64,000 bases of DNA from contig NZ_CP073096.1 of assembly GCF_030503735.1 (NCBI RefSeq), positions 1,426,001 to 1,490,000 on the forward strand. The letters run 5' to 3'. This stretch comes from Corynebacterium tuberculostearicum (GTDB lineage Bacteria; Actinomycetota; Actinomycetes; Mycobacteriales; Mycobacteriaceae). The notes below the pieces were generated by a model. The model had not been told where the DNA came from and ran no database searches. It was given only the letters and a program-made list of their open reading frames with translations. Of this stretch, positions 37,895 through 47,533 are shown one piece after another (within the stretch, counting starts at the first letter, position 1; each line of letters starts with the position of its first letter). The translations under genes and the position numbers were made by a program.

Positions 37895-40800
37895 CGGAAA
37901 TCGCGGGAGCCGCGGGAGAGGAATTCGCCAAAGTCCAGCGGCTCGAGCTTATCCGCGACCACGCTGACCGCGCCGGTGGCGTTTTGTACGATGCCGCGAA
38001 TGATCATTGCACGGGCGGTGCGGGCCAACACCTTATGCCGCGACCACAATCCGGGTGAGACCATCACGTTCATCAGGCCGGTTTCATCCTCTACACCCAA
38101 AAAGGTCAAGCCAGACGCAGTACGCGGGCGCTGGCGGTGAGTAATAATGCCGGCGATGCGCACGCGGATGCCATCGGGGATATGGGGAAGTTGGGAGGCA
38201 GGGAGGACGTCGGCAAGCGAGGCACGCACCAGCTCCATCGGCTGCTGGTTATGCGTTACGCCGGTGGCGGCGACGTCGGTAGCCATAAGCTCGAAGGCAG
38301 ACATGCCGGGCAGGTGCGGCGAGGCCAGGGCGGACGTGCCGGGCAACATGCCCTCGCGCTCGGTGGCAGCAACGCCGGCCTGCCACAACGCCTGGCGACG
38401 GTCCAGCCCAAGGCACTCCAACGCCCCGGCAGTGGCCAACGCTTCCACCTGCTCCACGCTGAGATCCGCCCGGCGCGAAAGATCAGACACGCTAGTAAAA
38501 GGCGCGGCCGCCTCTACACGCTCGGCGGCGGACTCCCCCAACCCCTTGATGAGGTTAAGGCCCAAGCGAATCTCGGCCGAGGCCGTCGCGCGGGCCTGGG
38601 CGCCGGAGTCATTAATGCTTACCGGCAGCACTCGCACGCCGTGGCGCCGGGCATCTTGGATGAGCGACTGCGGGGAATAAAAGCCCATCGGCTGCGCGCG
38701 CAGCAGGCCCACGCAAAACTCCGCCGGGTAGTGGTATTTAAACCACGCGGAAAAATACACTAACGAGGCAAAGGACTGCGAGTGCGATTCCGGGAAGCCA
38801 TAGGCTGCAAAGGCCACAATTTTGGTCCACAGCTTATCCGCTACCTCACCCTCGATACCATTGGTCTCGCGCAGACCGGCATAAAAACGACTGCGCAGCG
38901 CGGCCATCTTTTCCGGGGAGCGCTTCGACCCCATGGCGCGGCGCAGATCATCAGCCTCGGCACCGGTGAAGCCGGCGGCGTCGACCGCGATCTGCATCAA
39001 CTGCTCCTGGAAGAGCGGGATGCCCAGCGTCTTACCCAGGGACTTTTCCAGCACCGGGTGGTCATAGGTCACCTCCTCTAAACCATCGCGGCGGCGCAGG
39101 TAGGGGTGCACGGATCCGCCTTGGATGGGGCCAGGTCGAATGAGCGCGACCTCGACCACCAGGTCAAAGAAGCGGCGCGGTTTCAGGCGCGGCAGCGTGG
39201 CTAGCTGCGCGCGGGATTCCACCTGGAAGACACCCACCGCATCGGCACGGCAGAGCATGTCATAGACCTCCGGCTCGGCTAGATCGAGCTCCCACAGGTG
39301 CACCTCACGGCCGGTGGTGGCGCGCACGGCATCAATCATGTGGTGCAGCGCCTCCAACATGCCGAGGCCCAAAAGGTCGAATTTCACCAGGCCAGCGGCC
39401 GCACAATCGTCCTTATCCCACTGCAGCACGGAACGATTTTCCATGCGCGCCCATTCCATGGGCACGACGTCCGCAATGGGCCGATCGCACAGCACCATGC
39501 CGCCGGAATGAATTCCTAGGTGGCGGGGCTGGCCGAGGAATTGCTCGGCCAAAGAGGAGACGTCGGCAGGCGGCTCGGAGGTACCTTTCGACCACGCATC
39601 GGCCGAGCCCTGCGGGTAGCCCAGCGCACGCGCGGCATCGCGGGTCGCCCCCTTGCGGCGATAGGTAATGACATTAGCCACTTGCGCCGCGCGTTCCCGG
39701 CCGTGGGTGCGATACGCGTACTGGATAACTTCTTCGCGGCGGCCGGACTCGATGTCGATATCAATATCGGGCGGCCCATCACGGTCCGGGGAGAGAAAAC
39801 GCTCGAAAAGCAGCTGCGCAGAGATGGGCTCGGCATTGGTAATGCCCAGCGCGAAGCACACCGCAGAATTGGCGGCCGAGCCGCGGCCTTGGCACAGGAT
39901 ATTCTCGCGGCGGCAAAAATCCACCAGGTCGCACACGATCAGAAAGTAGCCGGGGAAGCCCAGCTGTTTGATGACGCCCAACTCATGCCGAATCTGCTTG
40001 CGCGCCGCCTGCCTGATCTCGACCGGGCGCGAAGCATAGCGCTCCTTGGCGCGGCGCCAGACCTCGTACTCCAGCCAACTCATTTCGGTATGCCCCTCCG
40101 GCACCGGGAAATGCGGCAAGTTGGGTGCGAGTGCATCCCAGGTAAAGGAGCATTCGCGAGCTAGGCGCACGGTTTCGGCAATAAGCTCCGGCCGATCGGG
40201 TAAGAGCTGAGCCATTTGCTCGCCGGACCGCAGCCAGCCGGCCCCCATGGGGTGGGCATGCGGGGCGGCGGCAGCGAGGGATTCGCGGCGGGCTAAGGCG
40301 CGCTTGGCGGCGGCGAGCCGAGCTTGGTCGCGGGTCGCGGCCGCAGGCCGTGCGGTTGCGATAGCCCGCAGGTTATTGTACCTATCAAGAAAATGGTGCC
40401 GATCCGCATCTTCGGGGGACATGCTGCACGAATATTCGAGAACTATGCTGTCTATTTTTATTCTTTCGAGCAAGTTATCGATTGCCACCAATGCTTCCGG
40501 CCCTACTAGGAAGAAGCATTCATCTTCTAGTTCGCGCGCCACCTCATCCAAGGGCGGGTAAGCCACTTGCCCCTTCTCCCCCGCCTCCATCCGGGCGCGG
40601 GCAATGAGTCTCGATAGGCGGCGATAACCCTCCGGCGTGCGCGCCAGCACGGTCACCGGAGCCTCCACGAGGGATAACTCCGCTCCATATATGGCCGGAA
40701 GCCCTGTTCTAGCAGCGGATTCGGCAAATTTCATCAGACCGTAAAAGCCATCGCGATCCACGATAGCCAACCCTTCGAGCCCTAGCTCCACGGCCCGAGC

Positions 40801-41010
40801 CACCAGCTCCTCCGGCTCGGCGGCGCCGTCGAGGAAGCTATACGAACTTACCGCGTGCAGCTCCGCAAAGGGTACGACGGAATGCCCGCGCCGGGTAGGA
40901 ACCGTTGGCCCGTGAAGGTGATTAACCGGCACGGGTGCAGCAGATTCACGGCCGGAGAGGATGCGCTCCACCCGCGACCACGATAGTGCCTTTCCGCCAT
41001 TAAATTTCAC
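37891..41010 (-). CDS. dnaE2: Error-prone DNA polymerase DnaE2 (ImuC)
   Basis: The SOS-inducible C-family polymerase that performs translesion synthesis with ImuA' and ImuB. The 1039-residue protein has an N-terminal PHP domain (FAELHAVSSYSFLDGA, about 43-58), the polymerase core with GRGSAANSAVCFALG and the Asp cluster PDIDIDIE, HhH repeats, and a C-terminal OB fold (IAGIITHRQRPRTASG). A LexA box lies 17 bp upstream. Its partners imuA' and imuB are about 4.3 kb away, so the cassette is split. Confidence 0.94.
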   Translation of the reverse strand: MKFNGGKALSWSRVERILSGRESAAPVPVNHLHGPTVPTRRGHSVVPFAELHAVSSYSFLDGAAEPEELVARAVELGLEGLAIVDRDGFYGLMKFAESAARTGLPAIYGAELSLVEAPVTVLARTPEGYRRLSRLIARARMEAGEKGQVAYPPLDEVARELEDECFFLVGPEALVAIDNLLERIKIDSIVLEYSCSMSPEDADRHHFLDRYNNLRAIATARPAAATRDQARLAAAKRALARRESLAAAAPHAHPMGAGWLRSGEQMAQLLPDRPELIAETVRLARECSFTWDALAPNLPHFPVPEGHTEMSWLEYEVWRRAKERYASRPVEIRQAARKQIRHELGVIKQLGFPGYFLIVCDLVDFCRRENILCQGRGSAANSAVCFALGITNAEPISAQLLFERFLSPDRDGPPDIDIDIESGRREEVIQYAYRTHGRERAAQVANVITYRRKGATRDAARALGYPQGSADAWSKGTSEPPADVSSLAEQFLGQPRHLGIHSGGMVLCDRPIADVVPMEWARMENRSVLQWDKDDCAAAGLVKFDLLGLGMLEALHHMIDAVRATTGREVHLWELDLAEPEVYDMLCRADAVGVFQVESRAQLATLPRLKPRRFFDLVVEVALIRPGPIQGGSVHPYLRRRDGLEEVTYDHPVLEKSLGKTLGIPLFQEQLMQIAVDAAGFTGAEADDLRRAMGSKRSPEKMAALRSRFYAGLRETNGIEGEVADKLWTKIVAFAAYGFPESHSQSFASLVYFSAWFKYHYPAEFCVGLLRAQPMGFYSPQSLIQDARRHGVRVLPVSINDSGAQARATASAEIRLGLNLIKGLGESAAERVEAAAPFTSVSDLSRRADLSVEQVEALATAGALECLGLDRRQALWQAGVAATEREGMLPGTSALASPHLPGMSAFELMATDVAATGVTHNQQPMELVRASLADVLPASQLPHIPDGIRVRIAGIITHRQRPRTASGLTFLGVEDETGLMNVMVSPGLWSRHKVLARTARAMIIRGIVQNATGAVSVVADKLEPLDFGEFLSRGSRDFR

Positions 41011-41026
41011 CCCACACAGCGTAATG

Positions 41027-41042
41027 TCGAATTATTGTTCTA
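41027..41042. promoter_or_regulatory. LexA (SOS) box of dnaE2
   Basis: TCGAA-TTATTG-TTCTA matches nine of ten half-site bases of the actinobacterial SOS box TCGAA-N6-TTCGA. It is 16 bp before the dnaE2 start. Confidence 0.75.
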
Positions 41043-41147
41043 TACAACCCGGCAGGACGTGATGCCCGCAATAGACAAAGCGGTTCGCTGATTGCTAAGT
41101 TGCTAAACAGTCAATTTATTTCAACTCCTACAAGAAGGGGATTCCCC

Positions 41148-42005
41148 ATGCAGATCCGTCGCGTAGTGGCTGCTACCGCCGCCGTAACCATCGCCGCCAC
41201 CAGCCTGGTGGCCTGCTCCTCCGATGACTCCAAGTCCCTCAAGGTCGGCACCACCGACGATGCTAAGCAGGCGTGGGTAGCGTTCGAACAGGAAGCAAAG
41301 AACGCAGGCTACGACATTGACATCACGCCTTTCTCGGACTACAACACCCCGAACCAGGCTCTGGACCAGGGCGAGCTGGATACCAATAACTTCCAGCATC
41401 TGAAGTTCCTGGCGGAATATAACCACGGCAATGACACCAACCTGGTGCCTATCGTGGCCACCGAGATCGTGCCGCTGGCACTGTTCTGGAAGGACCACGA
41501 CTCCCTCGACGGCATCGAGGGCGAAGAGGTCGCCATCCCGAACGACTCCACCAACCAGGCTCGCGCCATCAACGTGCTGGTCCAAGCCGGCCTTATCACC
41601 CTGAAGGACAAGAACAACCTGGAGCCGACCCCGCTGGATATCGACGAGAAGAAGTCCAAGGTCAAGGTCACCCCGGTAGACGCTGCGCAGACCACGTCCG
41701 CACATGGCGAAGGCACCCCGGCGATTATCAATAACTCCTTCCTGGAGCGCGCCGGCATCGACCCAGCCACTGCCATCTTCCAGGACGATCCGAACTCCGA
41801 AGAGGCAGAGCCGTACATCAACGTCTTTGCCGTCCGCGAGGAAGACGCAGACAACGAAGACATCAAGAAGCTCGCCGAGCTATGGCACACCGACGCCGTT
41901 CAAAAGGGCGTCGACGAAGACTCCGCCGGCACCTCCGTCCAGGTGGAGCGCAGCCAGGAGGATCTGCAGAAGATCCTAGATAAGCTCGAAGCAGATCTGG
42001 ACTAA
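41148..42005 (+). CDS. metQ: Methionine ABC transporter, substrate-binding lipoprotein
   Basis: A 285-residue NlpA/MetQ lipoprotein that captures D/L-methionine outside the membrane. It has a signal peptide with lipobox LVAC (Cys about residue 23) and the NlpA fold (DALDQGELDTNNFQH-type and VAIPNDSTNQARAINVL segments). ATG at 41148 follows AAGAAGGGG and gives a clean signal. It is separated from metN by a hairpin. Confidence 0.93.
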   Translation: MQIRRVVAATAAVTIAATSLVACSSDDSKSLKVGTTDDAKQAWVAFEQEAKNAGYDIDITPFSDYNTPNQALDQGELDTNNFQHLKFLAEYNHGNDTNLVPIVATEIVPLALFWKDHDSLDGIEGEEVAIPNDSTNQARAINVLVQAGLITLKDKNNLEPTPLDIDEKKSKVKVTPVDAAQTTSAHGEGTPAIINNSFLERAGIDPATAIFQDDPNSEEAEPYINVFAVREEDADNEDIKKLAELWHTDAVQKGVDEDSAGTSVQVERSQEDLQKILDKLEADLD

Positions 42006-42019
42006 TCACCCTTGCTTTA

Positions 42020-42045
42020 CCCCGCCGGAGCCCCCGGCGGGGTTT
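42020..42045 (+). terminator. Hairpin between metQ and metN
   Basis: Perfect stem CCCCGCCGG (42020-42028) / CCGGCGGGG (42034-42042), followed only by TTT. It probably terminates part of the metQ transcripts, leaving more binding protein than transporter. Confidence 0.7.
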
Positions 42046-42074
42046 GGCACTTTCCTAGCTAAGGACGCAAACAC

Positions 42075-43112
42075 GTGGCAGATTCCACTCAACGCGGCAC
42101 CCGCATCGAGTTCCGCGAGATCACCAAGGTCTTTAAACAGAAAAAGGCACGAGTCAAGGCCCTCGACAATGTCTCCATGACCATCGAGCCCGGCGAAATC
42201 GTCGGCATCATTGGCTATTCCGGCGCCGGCAAGTCCACCCTCGTGCGCATGATCAACGGTTTGGACACCCCGTCCGCGGGCGAGCTACTGCTTGATGACA
42301 CCAATATCGTCGGCATGTCCGAGAAGAAGCTGCGCGGCATTCGCCGCAATATTGGCATGATCTTCCAGCAGTTCAACCTGATGAACTCGCGCACCGCGGC
42401 GGGCAATATTGAATACCCGCTGCAGCTGCAGGGCGTCGGCAAGCAGGAGCGCACCCAGCGCGTGCAGGAGCTACTGGAATTCGTCGGCCTGGGAGACAAG
42501 GGCAAGAGCTACCCGGAGCAGCTTTCCGGCGGCCAGAAGCAGCGCGTTGGCATTGCCCGTGCGCTGGCCACCAACCCTTCGCTGCTGCTTGCCGACGAAG
42601 CCACTTCCGCCCTCGACCCCACCACCACGCAGGAAGTCCTCGACCTGCTGCGCCGGGTAAACAAGGAATTCGGCATCACCATTGTGGTTATTACCCACGA
42701 GATGGAAGTCGTTCGCTCCATCGCCGATAAGGTCGCCGTGATGGAAAACGGCCGCGTAGTGGAACAAGGCAGTGTCTACGAGGTCTTCTCCAACCCGCAG
42801 ACCTCCGTGGCCGCCAAGTTCGTGGCTACCTCGCTGCGCAACGAGCCCGACGTCGTAGAAACCGATGACCTGCTCGCGCACGAAGGCCGTCTGTTTACCA
42901 TCAACCTCACCGAGGAATCCGGCTTCTTTACCGCTGCCGCTCGCCTCAAGGAGGCCGGCGTATCCATCGCCGTCGTCCACGGCGGCATCACCACGCTGCA
43001 GCAACATTCCTTTGGCAAGCTGACCGTGCGGCTTAGCGGCGATAATAACGCCATCGAGGAGTTCTACCGCACGCTTTCTACCACCACCCAGATTGAGGAG
43101 ATTGCACGATGA
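42075..43112 (+). CDS. metN: Methionine ABC transporter ATPase
   Basis: A 345-residue ATPase with Walker A GYSGAGKST (about residues 47-55), signature LSGGQKQRVGIARAL, Walker B LLADEATSALD and a C-terminal NIL domain (about 260-340) that senses methionine for trans-inhibition in the E. coli protein. GTG start at 42075 with AAGGACG upstream. Overlaps metI by 4 bp. Confidence 0.94.
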   Translation: MADSTQRGTRIEFREITKVFKQKKARVKALDNVSMTIEPGEIVGIIGYSGAGKSTLVRMINGLDTPSAGELLLDDTNIVGMSEKKLRGIRRNIGMIFQQFNLMNSRTAAGNIEYPLQLQGVGKQERTQRVQELLEFVGLGDKGKSYPEQLSGGQKQRVGIARALATNPSLLLADEATSALDPTTTQEVLDLLRRVNKEFGITIVVITHEMEVVRSIADKVAVMENGRVVEQGSVYEVFSNPQTSVAAKFVATSLRNEPDVVETDDLLAHEGRLFTINLTEESGFFTAAARLKEAGVSIAVVHGGITTLQQHSFGKLTVRLSGDNNAIEEFYRTLSTTTQIEEIAR

Positions 43113-43789
43113 CCGTCACCAACCTCGCCCAAGCCGACTGGGACCGCCTTGGCCCCTCGCTCGCCGATGCCATCGTCGACACCCTCATCATGGTCTCGAC
43201 CACCCTGATCATTTCCGGCATCCTCGGCCTTGGTCTGGGCATGCTGCTCTACACCACCCGCACGGGCGGCATCCTGCAAAACAGGTTTGTCTACGTCATT
43301 GTTAACCTGCTGGTGAACTTCGTCCGCCCCATCCCGTTCATCATTTTGCTGGCCTTTGCCCAGCCGTTGACCGTCGCTGTAATGGGCGGTTCCATCGGCC
43401 GCGGCCCAGCCACCTTCGTCATGGTGATCGCCGCAACCTTCTCCGTGGCCCGCGTGGTGGAGCAAAACCTCGTGGCCATCGACCCCGGTGTTATCGAAGC
43501 CGCTCGCTCCATGGGAGCCTCGCCGTGGAAGATCATCACCTCCGTGATCGTTCCGGAGGCCCTCGGCCCGCTGATTCTGGGCTACACCTTCTTGTTCATC
43601 GCCATCGTGGACATGTCCGCTATGGCCGGCTACGTCGGCGGCGGCGGCTTGGGTGACTTTGCCATCGTCTACGGCTACCGCGCCTTCGAGTGGGAAGTCA
43701 CTGTCGTGGCTACGCTCATCATCATCGTGCTGGTGCAGGCCGCGCAGTTCTTCGGCAACTGGCTATCCTCCAAGGTCATGCGCCGCTAG
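43109..43789 (+). CDS. metI: Methionine ABC transporter permease
   Basis: A 226-residue inner-membrane permease with five helices and the EAA loop (EAARSMGASPWKIITSVIVPEALGP). With metQ and metN it completes a D/L-methionine importer, in keeping with metYX 12 kb away. Confidence 0.94.
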   Translation: MTVTNLAQADWDRLGPSLADAIVDTLIMVSTTLIISGILGLGLGMLLYTTRTGGILQNRFVYVIVNLLVNFVRPIPFIILLAFAQPLTVAVMGGSIGRGPATFVMVIAATFSVARVVEQNLVAIDPGVIEAARSMGASPWKIITSVIVPEALGPLILGYTFLFIAIVDMSAMAGYVGGGGLGDFAIVYGYRAFEWEVTVVATLIIIVLVQAAQFFGNWLSSKVMRR

Positions 43790-43794
43790 ACCCC

Positions 43795-43807
43795 GCTTGC
43801 CGACGCC
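43795..43807 (+). repeat. Intergenic copy of a 13-bp repeated word
   Basis: GCTTGCCGACGCC occurs here in the 36-bp spacer between metI and the next gene. Seven more exact copies (either strand) lie at 9352, 12332, 15136, 30508, 34497, 34842 and 42432, and seven copies differ only at the sixth base. This copy is not explained by coding. Confidence 0.7.
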
Positions 43808-43825
43808 GCCCCCGCCCCGCGCGGC

Positions 43826-44686
43826 CTACTCCGCGACCGGCTCCACGCCGGTCGCTACGATGGCTTGGCCTTTCTTCGGCGCATCGCCGCACGAAGAGAC
43901 CACGCCTTCTACCTCGCGCTCCTCGAGCGCCACGCGCCAGCGCCGGCCGTCAGCGTGGCTGACCACGCCGTCATCTGCGGCGATGAGCTGGCCGTAAGCG
44001 AGGTCCTCGCCGACGTCGATAAGCGAGCGGGCCACTGCCAACTCCGCCACCTGGCCGCGCGGGCCGAAAATCCCGCGCCCGCGATTCGCCGGGTAGAAAT
44101 ACTTCCCCTTCGCCGCCGCCGCAATCATCTGCGCGGCGGCTTCTTTATTCATACGGCCAAAGGAATAGCCCCACGGCATGAGCATGACCGATGGTGCGAA
44201 CCGGTGGCCCTTGGTGTGCGAGGTCTCCCACACCAAATCCGGGTAATCCGCCACCAGCTCTGCCGCCAGCGGCCGGCCTTTGACCGCGCAACAAGTATCG
44301 CGCTTCGCATGCGTGCACACCAGCACCAGCGGCCTCTCCAGCGCACCGCCCCCATTGCGGCCAGGACCGGTCAGATCTAAATCAAGGATCTTCTCCGGCC
44401 CTGTCAATAGCACGAGCTCCATAACTCCCTGTTCGGCCCACACCAGGTAGCAGCGGTGCATCTTGCCTACTTGTCGGCCATCGCGGCCCGGCCGGCGAAT
44501 AAGCTGCAGCCCCGCCGCTCCCTTCAATTTGGCCTTGAGCTGCGCCGTAAGGTCCGGCCCAAAGGTATCGCCGTCCAGCACGTCGCGCGACCATCCGCCC
44601 GGCCACTCAAAAAGCACATAGACGGATTCCTTCTTCGCCGTGCCCGGCAGCGGCTCTACCTGGATATCTGAACAGAACTCGGTCAT
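43826..44686 (-). CDS. Sucrase/ferredoxin-like [2Fe-2S] protein
   Basis: A 286-residue member of the sucrase/ferredoxin-like (thioredoxin-fold ferredoxin, Apd1-related) family. The cluster-binding region is CTHAKRDTCCAVKGRPLA, followed by the conserved ETSHTKGHRFAP His motif and YPANRGRG. The reaction is unknown; Apd1 relatives bind a 2Fe-2S cluster through Cys and His and are linked to redox stress. A DtxR-like box abuts its start codon. Confidence 0.85.
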   Translation of the reverse strand: MTEFCSDIQVEPLPGTAKKESVYVLFEWPGGWSRDVLDGDTFGPDLTAQLKAKLKGAAGLQLIRRPGRDGRQVGKMHRCYLVWAEQGVMELVLLTGPEKILDLDLTGPGRNGGGALERPLVLVCTHAKRDTCCAVKGRPLAAELVADYPDLVWETSHTKGHRFAPSVMLMPWGYSFGRMNKEAAAQMIAAAAKGKYFYPANRGRGIFGPRGQVAELAVARSLIDVGEDLAYGQLIAADDGVVSHADGRRWRVALEEREVEGVVSSCGDAPKKGQAIVATGVEPVAE

Positions 44687-44705
44687 ATACCTAAGCCTAA
44701 CCTTT
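44687..44705. promoter_or_regulatory. DtxR-like iron box
   Basis: ATACCTAAGCCTAACCTTT matches 13 of 19 positions of the DtxR consensus TTAGGTTAGCCTAACCTAA, with one half (AGCCTAACCT) perfect. It lies immediately upstream of the ATG at 44686. Confidence 0.55.
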
Positions 44706-44796
44706 CTGCATTTCAGCTCACACCCTTGGCAACAATTCAGCCACGAAGCACCCCCTCAGCTATACACTTCACGGCCGAAAATATAACCTAGGGGAC

Positions 44797-45354
44797 ATGT
44801 TGAAAGTCCGTCTCGCCGCAACGCTTCTCGTCGCAGCTTTCCTCAGCGGTTGCGCCGCCCAAGAGACGGACCGCACCACCATGGCCGCATCCGCAGAAAA
44901 CTCCCAAATCAACCCGTTGGGCCAGGCCAATATGGAGATGAAAACCCTGCGCCCAAAGGCGCCGTCCGAACTAACGGTGACCGATGTGCGCATCGGCCAG
45001 CACGAAGGCTTCGAGCGCGTCGTCTTTGAACTCGACGGCGGTGGCACGCCCGGATGGTTCGTGGACTACGCTGACACGCCTACGCAGCAGGGTTCTGGCA
45101 AGACTATTGACCACTCCGGCGATACCGCGCTCAATGTCAATATTGACGGCGTGGTCTACCCCTTCGAAGCCGGCAAGGACGACCCCCGCATCGGCGTAGT
45201 AGATGCGCCCACGGAGGGAATTGTCACCCAAGTGGTCAACGGCGGCACCTTTGAAGGCCGCCGCCAGTTCGTCATCGGCATGAACGCCCGCAAGCCTTAC
45301 TCCGTGCAGGTGCTCGATAACCCCACCCGCCTCGTGGTCGATATTCGCGATTAA
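44797..45354 (+). CDS. AMIN-like-domain lipoprotein
   Basis: A 185-residue secreted lipoprotein with signal peptide and lipobox LSGC (Cys about residue 19). The mature part (SELTVTDVRIGQHEGFERVVFELDG ... YSVQVLDNPTRLVVDIRD) resembles the AMIN-like fold found in actinobacterial cell-wall proteins. Its 3' end overlaps imuB by 4 bp, convergently. Confidence 0.82.
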   Translation: MLKVRLAATLLVAAFLSGCAAQETDRTTMAASAENSQINPLGQANMEMKTLRPKAPSELTVTDVRIGQHEGFERVVFELDGGGTPGWFVDYADTPTQQGSGKTIDHSGDTALNVNIDGVVYPFEAGKDDPRIGVVDAPTEGIVTQVVNGGTFEGRRQFVIGMNARKPYSVQVLDNPTRLVVDIRD

Positions 45355-46874
45355 TAGGTCGCCTCAACCCGCCAGCGGCCGCCGGACCATACCAAGAGCC
45401 AAGCCCGCTGATGCTCTTCGTGCTCGGCTTGCCCCACCGCCTGCAGGCGCGCCACATGCTGCGGGCTATCGGTCCACCACTGCGTATCCACCGGCCACGG
45501 TCCTGCCCACCCCAGCACGCGGAAGCGGTTCGCACCCCAACCCAAGGTCACCGGCACGCTGGAGAGGAGGGCTTCGGCAGTAACGAAGACGGGGCGCCCG
45601 GCGGCGTCGATAAGCCGAATGCGTGCGGCCGGATGATTCGGACCACCGCCCAGCCGTGCAGGCAGGGGCGCGGGAATGCGGCCAGGCCACTCGCCCTGCG
45701 GCGGTGCGTCACGCTGCTCACCATAGGGCACGTACTCGATGCGCTCGGCCACCCCACGGCCACCCACTGCCCGCGGCTGCAGCACGCGGTCAATCCCCAG
45801 CTGTGATTGCACGCGGGCGATCACGCGCTTGACCTGTTCCTGCGAACCCTCCCCGCCCCAGAGGCCAGCGGCGGCTGGGGCGGCAACCTCCACCGGCTCC
45901 AACGCTAGGCGGCGAATGGCCGCGCCCTCACCAGTAGCGCGCGTGAGCCAACCATCGAGCTGCCAGCGCACGCGGTCCGCGGTAGCTTGCTCCGTCAGCG
46001 CCTCCTGCGTGCGCCATACCCGCGCCAGCTCCTCGCCGGTGTCAAACTCCGCCACCACGCGCAGCCGCAGGCACACCTTGCCGGCCTCCTCCAAGCGGGC
46101 ATGCAGCCGAGCCGCGAGTTGGCGGGCCGCGAAGGCCGCCGCGTCCACGCGCTCGATGCGCTCTTCCATTTCCACGGCCAGGTCTGGGCGCGCCAGCTCT
46201 GGTGCCACACGCCTATCCGCACGGGCCTGGGCCAGCTCATGTGCGCGACGGCCCGGCTCGCCGAAACGGGTAGCTACCTGCTTAAACGGCAGCGCAGCCA
46301 AGTCACCCAGCCGCCGCACGCCTAGCTTATCCAGCTGCGCGATAAACCCAGCATCAAAGCCCAAAGCCTCATCGGCCGCCAGCACGCCTACGGGCTGGGT
46401 AGCCAAAAACTCCCGCGAGCCGCCCTCTGGCACCACTGCGCCCACACCACGATGCCGGGCCGCGATGACGGCTGTGGCAATCTCATCGGCGACGCCGAGG
46501 GTGGAGTCGAAGCCGGCGTACGAAGAGGCGTCGACAAGCATCTCTAGTGCTTTCTCCCCGTGGTAGCGCAGCGCCGCGCCCGCGTCCACAATCGCCAGGC
46601 CCGGGCGCAGCACCTCCACCGAGGACGCCACCGCATCTAAGCCGGCCGCAACCTCCGCAAACGCCGCGCCATCCCGGTCCGGATTGGCCTCCACCACCGT
46701 CGCCTCAGGGCACAGCGCTTGGGCCTGGCGCAGGCGCATCCCGCGCCGAACGCCCGCCCGGCGCGCCGCCCTATCACACACCGCCACCGCGTGGTTGCGC
46801 GCAATAACCATCGGCCTCTGACCACCGGCAGCCTGGATGGGCCAATCCGGAAACCACACCGCCGCTACCCTCAT
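45351..46874 (-). CDS. imuB: ImuB, catalytically inactive Y-family polymerase homologue
   Basis: The adaptor of the actinobacterial mutasome, linking DnaE2 to the beta clamp. The 507-residue protein has the Y-family fold (RRGMRLRQAQALCPEATVVEANPD; HxH thumb LDKLGVRRLGDLAALP) but lacks the polymerase carboxylates; the first acidic site reads VAAVWFPDWPIQ. The C-terminal OB-like region (GGRWRVEATY end) is complete. It overlaps imuA' by 4 bp. Confidence 0.92.
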   Translation of the reverse strand: MRVAAVWFPDWPIQAAGGQRPMVIARNHAVAVCDRAARRAGVRRGMRLRQAQALCPEATVVEANPDRDGAAFAEVAAGLDAVASSVEVLRPGLAIVDAGAALRYHGEKALEMLVDASSYAGFDSTLGVADEIATAVIAARHRGVGAVVPEGGSREFLATQPVGVLAADEALGFDAGFIAQLDKLGVRRLGDLAALPFKQVATRFGEPGRRAHELAQARADRRVAPELARPDLAVEMEERIERVDAAAFAARQLAARLHARLEEAGKVCLRLRVVAEFDTGEELARVWRTQEALTEQATADRVRWQLDGWLTRATGEGAAIRRLALEPVEVAAPAAAGLWGGEGSQEQVKRVIARVQSQLGIDRVLQPRAVGGRGVAERIEYVPYGEQRDAPPQGEWPGRIPAPLPARLGGGPNHPAARIRLIDAAGRPVFVTAEALLSSVPVTLGWGANRFRVLGWAGPWPVDTQWWTDSPQHVARLQAVGQAEHEEHQRAWLLVWSGGRWRVEATY

Positions 46875-47533
46875 ACGGCCTCCAACCGGCGGCGCTCACC
46901 CACCGTGAGCACCCCGCGCGAGGTAGCCTGCTTCGAGGTCACCTCCACCTCCATGTCCACACCGCGAATACGCCCGCTGCCCTTGCCGACGCCCCGATAG
47001 GCACTCACCCGAGCCCCTATCCCCACCGCCGTGCCCGGCAACCGGGTGCCGACCGTCAGCACCGCCGCGCGCCCTCCGCGCACCTTCGCCAGCACCGGCC
47101 GAGCCTTGGTAGGACTCACCTCGCCGGGTGGCCCATGGTGGATGACGAGGTCCAACCCCTCCGCCAATACTCCCGTCACCATCCAGGATTCCAGGCCCGG
47201 TTCCGGCACGATCACCACACGTTCGATATCACCTTTATCGGCCACTTGTGCGAGTAGAAGATCTGGCCACCCCACCACGCCTACATGCCCACCGCTGGCA
47301 GTGAGGTGGCAGATAAGCTCCACCACCAGCGCTGGACAGTTCGCACAGTGCACCACCTGCCGGCGCGCCAAGCCACCTGCAGGAAGCAAGCGCGCCAGGT
47401 CAGGAAGTGTATCTACCAGCTCTTCTTCCGGGCCACGCTCCATAGCGCGCATGCGGGTACGCAGCATCGCCACACGGTCCGACCTACTTAGCCCGGCCAC
47501 CGCTTTTTCTAGGCGAACGCTCGTTTGACTCAC
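46871..47533 (-). CDS. imuA': ImuA' (RecA-like mutasome protein)
   Basis: A 220-residue RecA/SulA-like protein that works with ImuB and DnaE2 in damage-induced mutagenesis. It has ELICHLTASGGHVGVVGWPDLL and the C-terminal GRIRGVDMEVEVTSKQ. I prefer GTG at 47533 (start VSQTSVRLEKAV); an ATG at 47608 would overlap the divergent gene and the half SOS site TCGAAC at 47575-47580. Confidence 0.85.
   Translation of the reverse strand: MSQTSVRLEKAVAGLSRSDRVAMLRTRMRAMERGPEEELVDTLPDLARLLPAGGLARRQVVHCANCPALVVELICHLTASGGHVGVVGWPDLLLAQVADKGDIERVVIVPEPGLESWMVTGVLAEGLDLVIHHGPPGEVSPTKARPVLAKVRGGRAAVLTVGTRLPGTAVGIGARVSAYRGVGKGSGRIRGVDMEVEVTSKQATSRGVLTVGERRRLEAV

Noticed and set aside
41072..41087. TAGAC-N6-GTTCG upstream of metQ as an McbR operator
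   Set aside because: Only the left half matches; the right half keeps two of five bases.
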